This document shows, piece by piece, positions 9,503-17,565 of a DNA stretch of 64,000 nucleotides; the stretch's first letter is position 1, and each line of letters begins with the position of its first letter. The translations under genes were made by a program, and so were the position numbers. The stretch is from Clostridia bacterium (GTDB lineage: Bacteria; Bacillota; Clostridia; Oscillospirales; Acutalibacteraceae), in the NCBI GenBank assembly GCA_024404095.1, contig JAKSQO010000006.1, positions 38,575 through 102,574 of the forward strand, written 5' to 3'. The notes below the pieces were generated by a model. The model made no database searches. It saw only the letters and a program-made list of their open reading frames with translations, and had not been told where the DNA came from.

Positions 9503-11977
9503 TTAGTTCAGAAGTCCCTCCATAAGGTCGGTTTCGGTAAGCTTACCGTCAAGATAGCGGAGGGTTTTTATTTCAAAGCAGCCGAAGCTGAATTCTTTTT
9601 CAGCCTCACAGCATTTAATCAGAGCTGTCTGCGGCTTTTCGGTCGGATTAAACAGTCTGAGAATATATCCGCCGCCGTTTTCAGCTTTTTTGAATGTGTT
9701 CAGAGTTATAATATTGTTGTTCTCAACAAGTACGGGAGCGGAATGCTTTTCACCATTTTCATTCGGATAGAGTGAGAACAGCATCGGAGCTGTACCGAAT
9801 TCGTAAGCTGTACGGGGAGCGGAATCAAGAATTTCGTCCTTTTTGCCGAGCATGAACATAAAGCTGAAATCTCTTTCACCCTGCTCTATGTGCGGAAGAA
9901 TCTTATCCATAGGCATTGTCTCTCTGCCGCCGATAGGATGAGCTGTGTATGAGGGTGAGCGAAGAAGTGTTATTTTAAGGTCGCCCTTGTCAAACGAAGA
10001 ACCGTAAACGCCGTTGTTAACAGCAAGAAGTGCGTTTTCATCCGAGCAGACAGCAATGTATTTCTGTGAAACATTCTCATTGAAGTCGGCTTTGAGCTCT
10101 TCTCTGCCGTATGCTTCTTCGCCGATGCAGGTGCTGTTTTCAAACACGGTCGGAACATTGAGCTTTACAAGCTTCTGCTTTTCGTTCCAAACTATACGTA
10201 CATCGGTTTTAAGTGAACCGTCGTTTGACATTATGTATTTTACAAGCGCACGTGAGGAGTTGTAACCGAATACAGCTTCGATTACTGTGCGGACTGCACC
10301 GCTTTCAATTACGTGAACAGCCTCAACCTTTGCTTTAAGTGCGCCGAAGGCGGTCGCTTCCTCGTCACTTACGAGCTTGAAGCTGCCGATCTGCTCTTTC
10401 CAACCGTATGCACTCATAAACCACGGGTCATAGTTGTCGGCAAAGACCTGAAGCTCGAAAGCATTCTCGAAAACATAATTTTTGTTTCCGTCAGAGAAGT
10501 AATCGACAAGACCTGTTTTTCTGTTGATTCTGATTTCAGACTTATCGGTTTTATAAAAATAATATTTGCCGTCAGTTTCGCAGGTCGGCGCAGGTTTTTT
10601 GTCTATCGTGTCAAAACCGCACTCAAAGCGTGTGATGCTCATCGGTTTCAGCTCGGTGTTGAAAATAACTCTTTTCCTCCATTCAAGCGGAATTGTGCTG
10701 TATTCCTTTTCACATTGTGACGGGCAGACGGTGCCGTCCTCGCAATGCATAACAGGGGCAAGAAATTCATCGTTCCAGTCCTGATCCCACAGCATAAATT
10801 CACAGGTGAAATCGCCCTTGATCGGGTAGGGGTGGGGATTGTAGGCAAAGACGGGAATTCTGTCCTCGGGAGCTTTTTTCTGACCTGCGGTCAGTGCGAA
10901 GAATGCCCTTGCCTTAAGGCGAGAGAAAATTTCAAGTGCGTGGTCAAGCATTCTCAGACCCATTTCCTCAGCAGGCTGAATTGATGAGCCGGGGAGCATA
11001 TCGTGGAACTGAACCGTCAGTATATCGTAAACAGCTTCCTCAAGCTCCTTCTGCGGATATTCCATAAGACCTGCAAGCTCAGCCTGAGAGCACATTGTTT
11101 CAGTCATAAATAGCTCATTTTCCGCACGGCGGTAACGCTGCTTAATACGAACCTGACTTGTATAGCATCCGACCGCCCACGGGTTAAGGCTCTTGTCAAA
11201 TGTCGGAAGATTTCTCTTTTCGGTTACTTCCTCAAGATATTTTTCGGGTGTTGAGTGGATAATCTCAACGTCATTTTCTTTCATTTCGGCTGTCAGAGCT
11301 TCGATACCGTCAAGGTCCTTCTTTGACGGTCCGCCGCCGTGATTTCCGATACCCCAAAGACAGAGGTAGAAATCTCCGTCATCACAGCTGTCAATGCACT
11401 CACGCATTTTCTGAACAGCCTTGCCCTTACCTGAGCCGTAGCCGTTTCTGAGCCTTATTGCCGTCATCTCAGAGCCGTCATAGCCAATCCAGCGGAACTC
11501 GTTGTCGGGAAGAGTTATCCAGTCCTTGCTCGGACGCATGAAAAGATAACCCTTGTATCCGCTCTTTTTCATAATCTGAACAAGACCACGCGTGTGACCG
11601 AACGGGTCAACATTGACAGCAACCTCGGGTATAACACCGAATTTTTCAAGGAAGTATTTTCTGCCCGAAAGAATCTGTCTTACAAAGCCTTCACCACTCG
11701 GCATATTGCAGTCGGGCTGTAAGTGCCAGCCGCCCATGATGTGCCATTTGCCTGCTTTAACAAGCTTTCTGATATGCTCAAAAAGGTCGGGGTCGTATTC
11801 TTCAATCCATTTATATAAAAGCGCTTCATTGTGACAGAATACAAAGCTGTCATATTCCTCACAGAAATTTGCCGCTATTCTGAATGTTGAAAGTGCTTCT
11901 GCCGCGCCCTCTTCCCATTCCCATTGCCATACGGGGTCAAGGTGAGCGTTGCAGACAATATGAAGTCGTTTTGACAT
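9503..11977 (-). CDS. Glycoside hydrolase family 38 alpha-mannosidase
   Basis: 824 residues from the ATG at 11975-11977, which follows GGAGGAAACAACT. The frame stays open upstream, but that extension crosses the promoters and lacks coding character. Zinc ligands appear as His12 and Asp14 in NAHLDPVW, and the nucleophile is Asp124 in VNVDPFGHTRG. A helical middle domain and long beta-domains follow. The family cleaves alpha-mannosides, for example from N-glycans, or deconjugates imported mannosides. No signal peptide is seen. It heads the operon with GH31, which suggests internal breakdown of imported alpha-linked oligosaccharides. Confidence 0.92.
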   Translation of the reverse strand: MSKRLHIVCNAHLDPVWQWEWEEGAAEALSTFRIAANFCEEYDSFVFCHNEALLYKWIEEYDPDLFEHIRKLVKAGKWHIMGGWHLQPDCNMPSGEGFVRQILSGRKYFLEKFGVIPEVAVNVDPFGHTRGLVQIMKKSGYKGYLFMRPSKDWITLPDNEFRWIGYDGSEMTAIRLRNGYGSGKGKAVQKMRECIDSCDDGDFYLCLWGIGNHGGGPSKKDLDGIEALTAEMKENDVEIIHSTPEKYLEEVTEKRNLPTFDKSLNPWAVGCYTSQVRIKQRYRRAENELFMTETMCSQAELAGLMEYPQKELEEAVYDILTVQFHDMLPGSSIQPAEEMGLRMLDHALEIFSRLKARAFFALTAGQKKAPEDRIPVFAYNPHPYPIKGDFTCEFMLWDQDWNDEFLAPVMHCEDGTVCPSQCEKEYSTIPLEWRKRVIFNTELKPMSITRFECGFDTIDKKPAPTCETDGKYYFYKTDKSEIRINRKTGLVDYFSDGNKNYVFENAFELQVFADNYDPWFMSAYGWKEQIGSFKLVSDEEATAFGALKAKVEAVHVIESGAVRTVIEAVFGYNSSRALVKYIMSNDGSLKTDVRIVWNEKQKLVKLNVPTVFENSTCIGEEAYGREELKADFNENVSQKYIAVCSDENALLAVNNGVYGSSFDKGDLKITLLRSPSYTAHPIGGRETMPMDKILPHIEQGERDFSFMFMLGKKDEILDSAPRTAYEFGTAPMLFSLYPNENGEKHSAPVLVENNNIITLNTFKKAENGGGYILRLFNPTEKPQTALIKCCEAEKEFSFGCFEIKTLRYLDGKLTETDLMEGLLN

Positions 11978-12007
11978 AGTTGTTTCCTCCAATTTATAAG
12001 TAATTTT

Positions 12008-12036
12008 ATTATAAAGTAACTGTCTGCAATTTACAA
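12008..12036 (-). promoter_or_regulatory. Sigma-A promoter for the GH38-GH31 operon
   Basis: Minus strand TTGTAA (12031-12036), 17-base spacer, TATAAT (12008-12013), about 30 bases before the GH38 start. It is divergent from the deoC promoter only nine bases away, so one regulator could affect both. Confidence 0.6.
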
Positions 12037-12044
12037 GACAAATG

Positions 12045-12073
12045 TTGATTATTATTCCTGTTTTTGCTATAAT
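12045..12073 (+). promoter_or_regulatory. Sigma-A promoter for deoC-cdd
   Basis: TTGATT (12045-12050), 17-base spacer, perfect TATAAT (12068-12073). The start point would fall about 12 bases before the deoC ATG, giving a very short leader with GGAG at 12081-12084. Confidence 0.65.
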
Positions 12074-12092
12074 AATTGCAGGAGATGATATT

Positions 12093-12752
12093 ATGGATAT
12101 TAAAGAAATACTTTCAAAGGTTGACCACACCGTACTCGGACAGGCGGCAACATGGAATGATATAAAAGCACTTTGCGATGACGGAATAAAATACGGCACC
12201 GCTTCGGTGTGCATCCCTGCTTCATATGTAAAGCAGGCAAAGGACTATGTCGGTGATAAGCTCGCAATCTGTACCGTTATCGGTTTCCCGAACGGTTACA
12301 GCACAACTGCCGTCAAATGCTTTGAAACCGAGGACGCAGTAAAGAACGGAGCGGACGAGATTGATATGGTTATCAATGTCGGCTGGCTTAAGGATAAAAA
12401 GTATGATGAGCTTCTCAGCGAAATCAAGGCTGTCAAGGCTTCGTGCGGCGGCAAGCTGCTTAAGGTTATAATTGAAACCTGCCTGCTTACAGATGATGAG
12501 AAAATTAAAATGTGCGAAATCGTATCACAGTCGGGTGCGGATTATATCAAGACCTCGACAGGCTTTTCAACAGGCGGAGCGACAAAAGAGGATGTTGCGC
12601 TCTTTGCAAAGCACGTTGCACCTCACCTTAAAATCAAAGCGGCAGGCGGAATCGCTTCAATACAGGATGCCGAGGATTTTATCAGGCTCGGTGCTTCAAG
12701 ACTCGGCACAAGCCGTATTGTCAAAATAGTTAAAGCCGAAGAAAAGGACTGA
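12093..12752 (+). CDS. deoC: Deoxyribose-phosphate aldolase
   Basis: 219 residues from the ATG behind GGAG. DeoC splits 2-deoxyribose-5-phosphate into glyceraldehyde-3-phosphate and acetaldehyde in deoxynucleoside breakdown. The Schiff-base Lys153 is in YIKTSTGFS, the partner Lys182 in KIKAAGGI and Asp91 in EIDMVINVG, so the active site is complete. An upstream in-frame ATG at 12042 is ruled out because it lies inside the promoter. cdd follows after four bases, which makes a nucleoside salvage operon. Confidence 0.97.
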   Translation: MDIKEILSKVDHTVLGQAATWNDIKALCDDGIKYGTASVCIPASYVKQAKDYVGDKLAICTVIGFPNGYSTTAVKCFETEDAVKNGADEIDMVINVGWLKDKKYDELLSEIKAVKASCGGKLLKVIIETCLLTDDEKIKMCEIVSQSGADYIKTSTGFSTGGATKEDVALFAKHVAPHLKIKAAGGIASIQDAEDFIRLGASRLGTSRIVKIVKAEEKD

Positions 12753-12756
12753 TTTT

Positions 12757-13152
12757 ATGACTGAACAGGAGCTTTGCACACTTGCTGTAAAAGCAATGGA
12801 AAATGCCTATGTGCCGTATTCGGATTTCCGTGTCGGTGCGGCACTTCTGACAAAGGGAGGCAAGGTTTATACAGGCTGTAATATCGAAAATGCGTCATAT
12901 TCTCCGACCGTGTGCGCCGAGAGAACAGCCATATTTAAGGCTGTAAGCGAGGGGAAACGGGAATTTTCAATGATAGCTGTTGCAGGTGGAAAAGACGGTA
13001 AAATTGAGAAAATCTGTCCGCCCTGCGGTGTATGCCGTCAGGTACTTGCGGAATTTTGCAAAGAAGATTTTATCGTGCTGCTGGTAAAAGGTGAGGGCGA
13101 GTACGAAAAATATTCTCTTGCGGATCTTTTGCCGTTGAGCTTTAAGCTGTAA
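12757..13152 (+). CDS. cdd: Cytidine deaminase
   Basis: 131 residues, the small tetrameric type. Zinc ligands are Cys53 in CAERTA and Cys90/Cys93 in PCGVCRQ, with catalytic Glu55. It converts cytidine and deoxycytidine to uridine and deoxyuridine. It starts four bases after deoC, and its ribosome site lies in the end of deoC; together they serve pyrimidine nucleoside salvage. No terminator is obvious before the next gene. Confidence 0.97.
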   Translation: MTEQELCTLAVKAMENAYVPYSDFRVGAALLTKGGKVYTGCNIENASYSPTVCAERTAIFKAVSEGKREFSMIAVAGGKDGKIEKICPPCGVCRQVLAEFCKEDFIVLLVKGEGEYEKYSLADLLPLSFKL

Positions 13153-13195
13153 CGGTTTAGGTCTATAAAAATATGAATTTGACGGGGTATAGGAC

Positions 13196-13951
13196 ATGAC
13201 AGAACCGGTGTTGAAAAATAAAGTGCTGAATGGTAATCAATTAAAGTTGATCGCCATTATCGCTATGACGATCGACCACTTGACGTGGGCCTTTTTTCCG
13301 GGATGTCAACACGTTTGGTGGGTGTGGTGTCTGCATATCATCGGCAGGCTGACGGCTCCGATCATGTGGTTTTTTATAGCCGAGGGATGCAACTTTACGC
13401 GAAATCCAAAAAAATATTTTCTGCGACTTCTTGCGTTTGCTGTCGTTTCTCATTTTGCCTACAATTTTGCGTTCGGTATTCCGTTCTTTGATCTTTCCGC
13501 CGGCGCTTTCAACAGGACGAGTGTCCTGTGGCCTCTTGCTTTGTCTGTGCCGGTCATTTACGCCGTGAATTCCCCCAAAGTCAAAACTCTCCTGAAATAC
13601 GTCATCATTTTTTCGGCATGTGTTCTCGCGTTCCCTTCGGATTGGTCATCTATTGCCGTGATGTGCCCGCTTTTTCTGTATTCTCACCGGGGAAATTTCA
13701 AAAAGCAGGCGATCGACATCGTGTTTTGGTCGTTTGTTTATGCGCTTGTGTATTTTATTTTTCTCGATAAACTGTACGGTATTCTGCAGCTTTTTACTTT
13801 CCTGACGATTCCGCTTCTTTCGCAATACAACGGCGAGCGTGGAAAATTCAAAGGAATGAAATGGTTTTTCTATCTTTATTATCCAGCGCATCTTGTCGTG
13901 ATTGGGATCATCCGGCTCGCCCTGTACGGCAACATATCCATTATCTTGTAA
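13196..13951 (+). CDS. TraX-family membrane protein
   Basis: 251 residues, strongly hydrophobic with about seven or eight membrane segments. The start LKLIAIIAMTIDH and the IIGRLTAPIMWFFIAEG segment are typical of the TraX family. F-plasmid TraX acetylates pilin, but chromosomal members in Clostridia mostly have unknown roles and may be acyltransferases of surface polymers. The ribosome site is weak. Codon use looks richer in GC-ending codons (many GCG, ATC, TCG) than the neighbouring genes, which hints at transfer. It is the first gene of the repeat-punctuated accessory patch. Confidence 0.8.
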   Translation: MTEPVLKNKVLNGNQLKLIAIIAMTIDHLTWAFFPGCQHVWWVWCLHIIGRLTAPIMWFFIAEGCNFTRNPKKYFLRLLAFAVVSHFAYNFAFGIPFFDLSAGAFNRTSVLWPLALSVPVIYAVNSPKVKTLLKYVIIFSACVLAFPSDWSSIAVMCPLFLYSHRGNFKKQAIDIVFWSFVYALVYFIFLDKLYGILQLFTFLTIPLLSQYNGERGKFKGMKWFFYLYYPAHLVVIGIIRLALYGNISIIL

Positions 13952-13996
13952 GAAACTTATAGGGTTTTGTAAGTGATTGATAAACAATGATATTGA

Positions 13997-14015
13997 CAAA
14001 TCCCGGTTTGCCGAG
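13997..14015 (+). repeat. Intergenic palindromic repeat, copy 1
   Basis: Palindrome CAAATCCCGGTTTG followed by CCGAG, 46 bases after the TraX-like stop. The four copies fit the pattern YAAAYYNNRRTTTGNNGAG. Copies 1 and 4 differ at two of 19 bases. Confidence 0.6.
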
Positions 14016-14063
14016 CTGATGTGTTAGATAAGTGAATTGTATTCTGACGGAGGACTGCTTATT

Positions 14064-14702
14064 ATGAAGGAATTAGGAATCAAACATCGCCAAGAGATTG
14101 AGTATCGCGAGCTTTTCGATGTCATGATCGATTCACACAGCTGCGAGGACTACACGGTAGGGCTTTCCAATGATGGCGAACTGCTGTATATTGAAAACAA
14201 GCTCATGAATAACAGCAGTGCATATTGGGTTCAGAGCGTGTTTTACAGCATCGATCAAGAAGAATTTCGTTCCTTTTTGAAACTTGCAAAAGCACGGGGG
14301 CACCTCGAAACGGCAATCAGTAAAGGCCGGACCACGGAAGAAGAACTGAAAGAGTTGAGTGGGCAGCCAGTATTTATTGATCAAGAAGCAGACGCTCTCT
14401 GCGGAAAAATAGAAAATATCAATGGAAAGATTATTTTTTCTTCTGAAGATGGCGAATATGAACTTCGTTCGCATCCCTATGAACCATGTCTATATATCTA
14501 TAAGGATGATGAGATGATAAAGATACTCCATAATGCATTTGAAGTTTATGATCTTCCATCCATATTTGATTCATACGGAACTGTGAGAGCAATTGATGGC
14601 GAGGACTTTGACAGAGATGCCTTTTGCAAAGTTCTGGTTGCTGCCATAAATGACGGGCGTTACGAAATGAACTGGACATTTGCAGCAAGGTTGATAGAAT
14701 AA
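14064..14702 (+). CDS. Hypothetical protein (212 residues)
   Basis: The start is the ATG at 14064 behind GGAGG (14049-14053); nine further upstream codons are open but precede that site. The protein is soluble and acidic, with no signal peptide, membrane segment or catalytic motif that I recognise. Mixed hydrophobic and charged segments and the absence of repeats suggest a compact alpha/beta fold. It could be an immunity-like or other cassette-borne protein, but this is only context. It is followed immediately by repeat copy 2. Confidence 0.6.
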   Translation: MKELGIKHRQEIEYRELFDVMIDSHSCEDYTVGLSNDGELLYIENKLMNNSSAYWVQSVFYSIDQEEFRSFLKLAKARGHLETAISKGRTTEEELKELSGQPVFIDQEADALCGKIENINGKIIFSSEDGEYELRSHPYEPCLYIYKDDEMIKILHNAFEVYDLPSIFDSYGTVRAIDGEDFDRDAFCKVLVAAINDGRYEMNWTFAARLIE

Positions 14703-14721
14703 CAAACTTCAGTTTGTAGAG
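14703..14721 (+). repeat. Intergenic palindromic repeat, copy 2
   Basis: Perfect palindrome CAAACT-TC-AGTTTG followed by TAGAG, beginning directly after the TAA of the preceding gene. Confidence 0.5.
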
Positions 14722-14726
14722 ATGAA

Positions 14727-14930
14727 TTGCAGTTCGCTTTCAATATGAAGACAAGTCACTTATTTTTCGGGAAGTTTTCCGAGCCCTACAAGCGGATTCG
14801 CATTGCCTTCATTGATGCTGCCCGGAACCGCCCTGAAGAATTCAAAAAGAGACGGAACAGTTTTCTTGAAAAAACAAGGAACGGTAAAATGATCGTCGGC
14901 TTCGGCGGAATAGAAAAATACTACATCTGA
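14727..14930 (+). CDS. Small ORF or gene remnant (at most 67 residues)
   Basis: Open frame from TTG 14727 (an ATG lies at 14745) to TGA. No Shine-Dalgarno sequence is visible for either start. The product is basic, with a run of Arg/Lys-rich helix and an ending GFGGIEKYYI. I do not recognise it. It may be the tail of a larger gene carried in during rearrangement rather than an expressed gene. It lies between repeat copies 2 and 3. Confidence 0.3.
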   Translation: MQFAFNMKTSHLFFGKFSEPYKRIRIAFIDAARNRPEEFKKRRNSFLEKTRNGKMIVGFGGIEKYYI

Positions 14931-14941
14931 CGGAAAACAGA

Positions 14942-14960
14942 CAAATCAGAATTTGTTGAG
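14942..14960 (+). repeat. Intergenic palindromic repeat, copy 3
   Basis: CAAAT-CAGA-ATTTG followed by TTGAG, 11 bases after the preceding ORF. Same pattern as copies 1, 2 and 4. Confidence 0.5.
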
Positions 14961-14993
14961 TAATAACAACGAAAAAGAAGAGGAGCGCATCGT

Positions 14994-15434
14994 ATGTGGA
15001 AATCAATCAGTAGTAACGATGATATTGTTAGGTTTATGGAAAAGGTATGCTTTTTTCACGATAGCTGTATAAAGGAAATAAGCTATATAAGCGGAGCGTA
15101 TGTCGATGTTGATCTTTCAATGCATCCGCTGAATAACCGACGAGTATTGCGAGTTGTTATTCAGAGACAATACGAGAAAGAATCTATGATAGAGATGGAA
15201 TTTCAGGGATTAGAATATCTTAAGCTTTTTCCTGATGATGAAAGCTACACTTGCGAAATATTGGATTCAACAATGATTATCAAAGATGGAAAGATTTATT
15301 GGTGTGACAGCGGAAATTTGTCAGAATCTGAGTTAGACAAATACACAGGTACGATTATTTGTGCGGCGAAGCTTAGATGGCGTTCCATTGAGAATCATAT
15401 GGGAAAAAAAGAATTTTATATTTCATATGTTTAA
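14994..15434 (+). CDS. Hypothetical protein (146 residues)
   Basis: 146 residues behind GAGGAG (14979-14984). No signal peptide or membrane segment. The sequence is rich in beta-prone segments and aromatic residues (FHDSCIKEISY, IYWCDSG, AKLRWRS) and ends in FYISYV. I do not recognise the family; small beta-rich proteins like this are common as immunity or accessory proteins, but no toxin is adjacent. AT content is higher than in core genes. It is followed by repeat copy 4. Confidence 0.6.
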   Translation: MWKSISSNDDIVRFMEKVCFFHDSCIKEISYISGAYVDVDLSMHPLNNRRVLRVVIQRQYEKESMIEMEFQGLEYLKLFPDDESYTCEILDSTMIIKDGKIYWCDSGNLSESELDKYTGTIICAAKLRWRSIENHMGKKEFYISYV

Positions 15435-15484
15435 TTCTAAAATTCACTGTAGTATAGAATAAAATGATACTTTATTCAAATACA

Positions 15485-15503
15485 TAAATCCCGGTTTGTC
15501 GAG
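15485..15503 (+). repeat. Intergenic palindromic repeat, copy 4
   Basis: TAAATCCCGGTTTG followed by TCGAG, the closest relative of copy 1 (17 of 19 bases). It closes the accessory patch. Confidence 0.6.
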
Positions 15504-15599
15504 ATATCATTTAATATATTTGAAAATGCAGTTCAAAAGTTTGTTAAATTTTTTGTAATCTGCATATAGCTTAAATAACATAAAAAATAAAAGAATATT

Positions 15600-15642
15600 C
15601 CTCTGCTTATCAGCATAACCTTTAGTAACTGATAAACGGAGG
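15600..15642 (+). promoter_or_regulatory. Hairpin that masks the ribosome site of the DUF4830 gene
   Basis: Left arm CCTCTGCTTATCAG (15600-15613) pairs with right arm CTGATAAACGGAGG (15629-15642) around a 15-base loop, with one G-U wobble and one mismatch. The right arm contains the Shine-Dalgarno GGAGG, seven bases before the ATG. The fold would block initiation unless it is opened. Confidence 0.6.
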
Positions 15643-15649
15643 AATTTTT

Positions 15650-16162
15650 ATGTTTGTATTTTCTTTAAGAGCCAACAAACCAAAGCTGATTGCTGTTCTG
15701 TGCGGCGTAGTAGTGATACTTGTCGCCCTTGTGCTTGTCCTGAGAGAAAACGGCAAGCCTGTTGTGAACAGCGAATCAATCAACTGCAAGGCAGGTAATG
15801 CCGAGGAACGTGTGACCTTCCTGTCGCAGTTCGGGTGGAAAATTGATGAGGACCCTGTCGAGGTGTCCGAGGTTATCATTCCGTCTGAATTCAACGATAC
15901 ATACGAAAGCTACAATGCGGTGCAGAAAAATCAGGGAATGAACCTTGAAGCTTACAAGGGCAAGCGTGTCAAAAGGTGGGTGTATGAGGTAAAAAATTAC
16001 CCCGGTTATGCCGCAAACAGCGAATGCATACGTGCGACAATGCTTGTCTATGACGGCATTGTTATCGGCGGTGATGTGTCATCTCTCGAACTGAACGGCT
16101 TTATGCAAGGCTTTGAGTTCCCTGACGAAGCATTGAGCGCAACTACAATGAAAACGCAATAA
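15650..16162 (+). CDS. DUF4830-like single-pass membrane protein
   Basis: 170 residues. Residues 12-32 form one hydrophobic segment (signal anchor) after a short basic start, and the rest is probably outside. The outer domain contains a GWKIDEDPVEVSEV segment and a GKRVKRWVYEVKNYP strand, which I associate with the DUF4830 family of Clostridia; its function is unknown. Single gene, with the ribosome site inside a hairpin and a good terminator after it. Confidence 0.7.
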   Translation: MFVFSLRANKPKLIAVLCGVVVILVALVLVLRENGKPVVNSESINCKAGNAEERVTFLSQFGWKIDEDPVEVSEVIIPSEFNDTYESYNAVQKNQGMNLEAYKGKRVKRWVYEVKNYPGYAANSECIRATMLVYDGIVIGGDVSSLELNGFMQGFEFPDEALSATTMKTQ

Positions 16163-16167
16163 AAATG

Positions 16168-16201
16168 GCTGTCATCCTTGATTCGGGATGACAGCTTTTT
16201 T
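16168..16201 (+). terminator. Intrinsic terminator after the DUF4830 gene
   Basis: GCTGTCATCC (16168-16177) pairs with GGATGACAGC (16186-16195), followed by a run of T. It touches the end of the convergent fliB-like gene. Confidence 0.85.
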
Positions 16202-17199
16202 CAGAATAATTCAATAAGCCCCGCTGACGGAAAGCTTTCGTATAACTCATTATCAAGGATTTCAAGATTGACGTCAGAATATTCAACCTCTTTTGAATAG
16301 CCGTACTGAGCCTTTATTCTGTCAGGCTCAATCTGATACAGTCTGCCCATAACAGCACAGGCGAAAACGCCGTATTTTACTTTGGTCAGAACATCATCGT
16401 CATATACAGCCTTGAGCAGATATCTGAAAATATAATACTTCATCAGAACCTCAAAGTCTGAACGGTACTTTTCAAAAACATTCCTGTCAAAATCCCTGTC
16501 ACTGAGCGAGAGCAGAATATTTCTTCGCTTTTCGTCAATAAATTCCATCTGCGTAAGAACATCAATACAGCCTGCAAAGGAAACATCAATATATGTGCTC
16601 TCACATTCTCCGCCGTAAATATCACATTGCACATTTCTGCAAACGATAAGAATTTCGCTGATTTTTTCTTTAAAATTCAATCCGTCATTATCGAGAATAC
16701 CAAAAAGCCTTTCACGCAGCTTTATAAGAATTTCGAGGAAGTCATAATCGACTTCTTCGCCTTTTTTATCTGTCTCTCCGTATTCTACAAGGCTGAACGG
16801 CTCATTGTGTTCAAGCAGTATCCTTGCCGCCTCGGGACAGCCGAAGCCGAGACCCATTTCACGGAAAGAGCCGAAATCATCATAAAACCTCGGAAAAAGG
16901 GTACAGGTCTTGCTGATTTTATCCTCGCCGAGGTTGAGTATAAGCTCACAGAGATTGCTTTTATTGAGAAACGGACAGCGGTCACATTCGGACAGCGTGA
17001 ACATATCGTCGCCGTCCTCATCCTTTGTGAGAAAGCTTCTGAGCTTATCGCCGATTACGCCGTCAACCGTCCTGTAATATTCTGCGCTTTCCGGGTCAAG
17101 ATTAACCTCCCAGCCTGCGCAGCAGGTGTCGGGGCATTTGTCGGCAATGCATCTGAATTCTTTGAAATATGTAGGAACAAAAATCTTAATAATAATCAC
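16201..17199 (-). CDS. FliB-like lysine N-methylase family protein
   Basis: 332 residues from a GTG start. The N-terminal cysteine pattern KCPDTCCAGW (near residue 20) and further Cys at CDRCPFL, CEL and CTLFPRFY match the FliB family, named for methylation of flagellin lysines and thought to bind an iron-sulfur cluster. No flagellar genes are in the window, and many gut Clostridia carry FliB-like genes without flagella, so the substrate is open. The ribosome site is poor, so the exact start is uncertain. It diverges from spoIIID. Confidence 0.8.
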   Translation of the reverse strand: MIIIKIFVPTYFKEFRCIADKCPDTCCAGWEVNLDPESAEYYRTVDGVIGDKLRSFLTKDEDGDDMFTLSECDRCPFLNKSNLCELILNLGEDKISKTCTLFPRFYDDFGSFREMGLGFGCPEAARILLEHNEPFSLVEYGETDKKGEEVDYDFLEILIKLRERLFGILDNDGLNFKEKISEILIVCRNVQCDIYGGECESTYIDVSFAGCIDVLTQMEFIDEKRRNILLSLSDRDFDRNVFEKYRSDFEVLMKYYIFRYLLKAVYDDDVLTKVKYGVFACAVMGRLYQIEPDRIKAQYGYSKEVEYSDVNLEILDNELYESFPSAGLIELF

Positions 17200-17240
17200 C
17201 GAGTAAATTATAAACTCACTTTCGCCTTATTTCAACCTTA

Positions 17241-17270
17241 ATCATAAATATTTAACCGAATGCATATGAA
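17241..17270 (+). promoter_or_regulatory. Probable sigma-E promoter of spoIIID
   Basis: ATCATAAA (17241-17248) and CATATGAA (17263-17270), 14 bases apart, resemble the mother-cell sigma-E elements. Bacillus spoIIID is sigma-E dependent, so both the match and the gene fit. Transcription would begin near 17277. Confidence 0.55.
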
Positions 17271-17302
17271 TTACTGATATGTTTTGTCGGGAGGGTTTTC
17301 TC

Positions 17303-17563
17303 TTGAGTGGGTTAATCGGTATAAGAGCTGTTGAAATAGGAGAATATATTGTTGAAAACAAGGCTACTGTCAGAAGCGCGGCAAAGGCTTTCGGAATATC
17401 AAAATCAACGGTACATACGGATGTTACGGAAAAGCTGGAACATTTGAATCCCGAACTGTCAAGGCAGGTCAGAGCTGTGCTTGACGTCAACAAGGCTCAG
17501 CGACATATAAGGGGCGGTCTTGCTACCAAAGAAAAATATATGGCAATTCATAAGGCGGTGTGA
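17303..17563 (+). CDS. spoIIID: Sporulation transcription factor SpoIIID
   Basis: 86 residues from a TTG start behind GGGAGG (17290-17295). An upstream ATG at 17279 is disfavoured: it lies at the predicted transcript start and the ribosome site falls inside the extension. With the TTG the N terminus lines up with Bacillus SpoIIID without a gap. The helix-turn-helix AAKAFGISKSTVHTDVTEKL and the RHIRGGLATKEKY tail are conserved. SpoIIID activates and represses mother-cell genes after sigma-E. It lies only two bases before asnB, which links asnB to sporulation-time transcription. Confidence 0.95.
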   Translation: MSGLIGIRAVEIGEYIVENKATVRSAAKAFGISKSTVHTDVTEKLEHLNPELSRQVRAVLDVNKAQRHIRGGLATKEKYMAIHKAV

Positions 17564-17565
17564 AT

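Noticed and set aside
11978..12214. Extension of the GH38 gene upstream of 11977
   Set aside because: It runs through both divergent promoters and a clear ribosome site lies at the shorter start.
13997..15503. Integron attC sites or CRISPR array
   Set aside because: Repeats are only about 19 bases, unevenly spaced with whole genes between, and no integrase or cas gene is visible.
16627..17241. Open frame of 204 codons opposite the FliB-like gene
   Set aside because: Shadow frame; the opposite strand has the conserved Cys motifs and codon usage.
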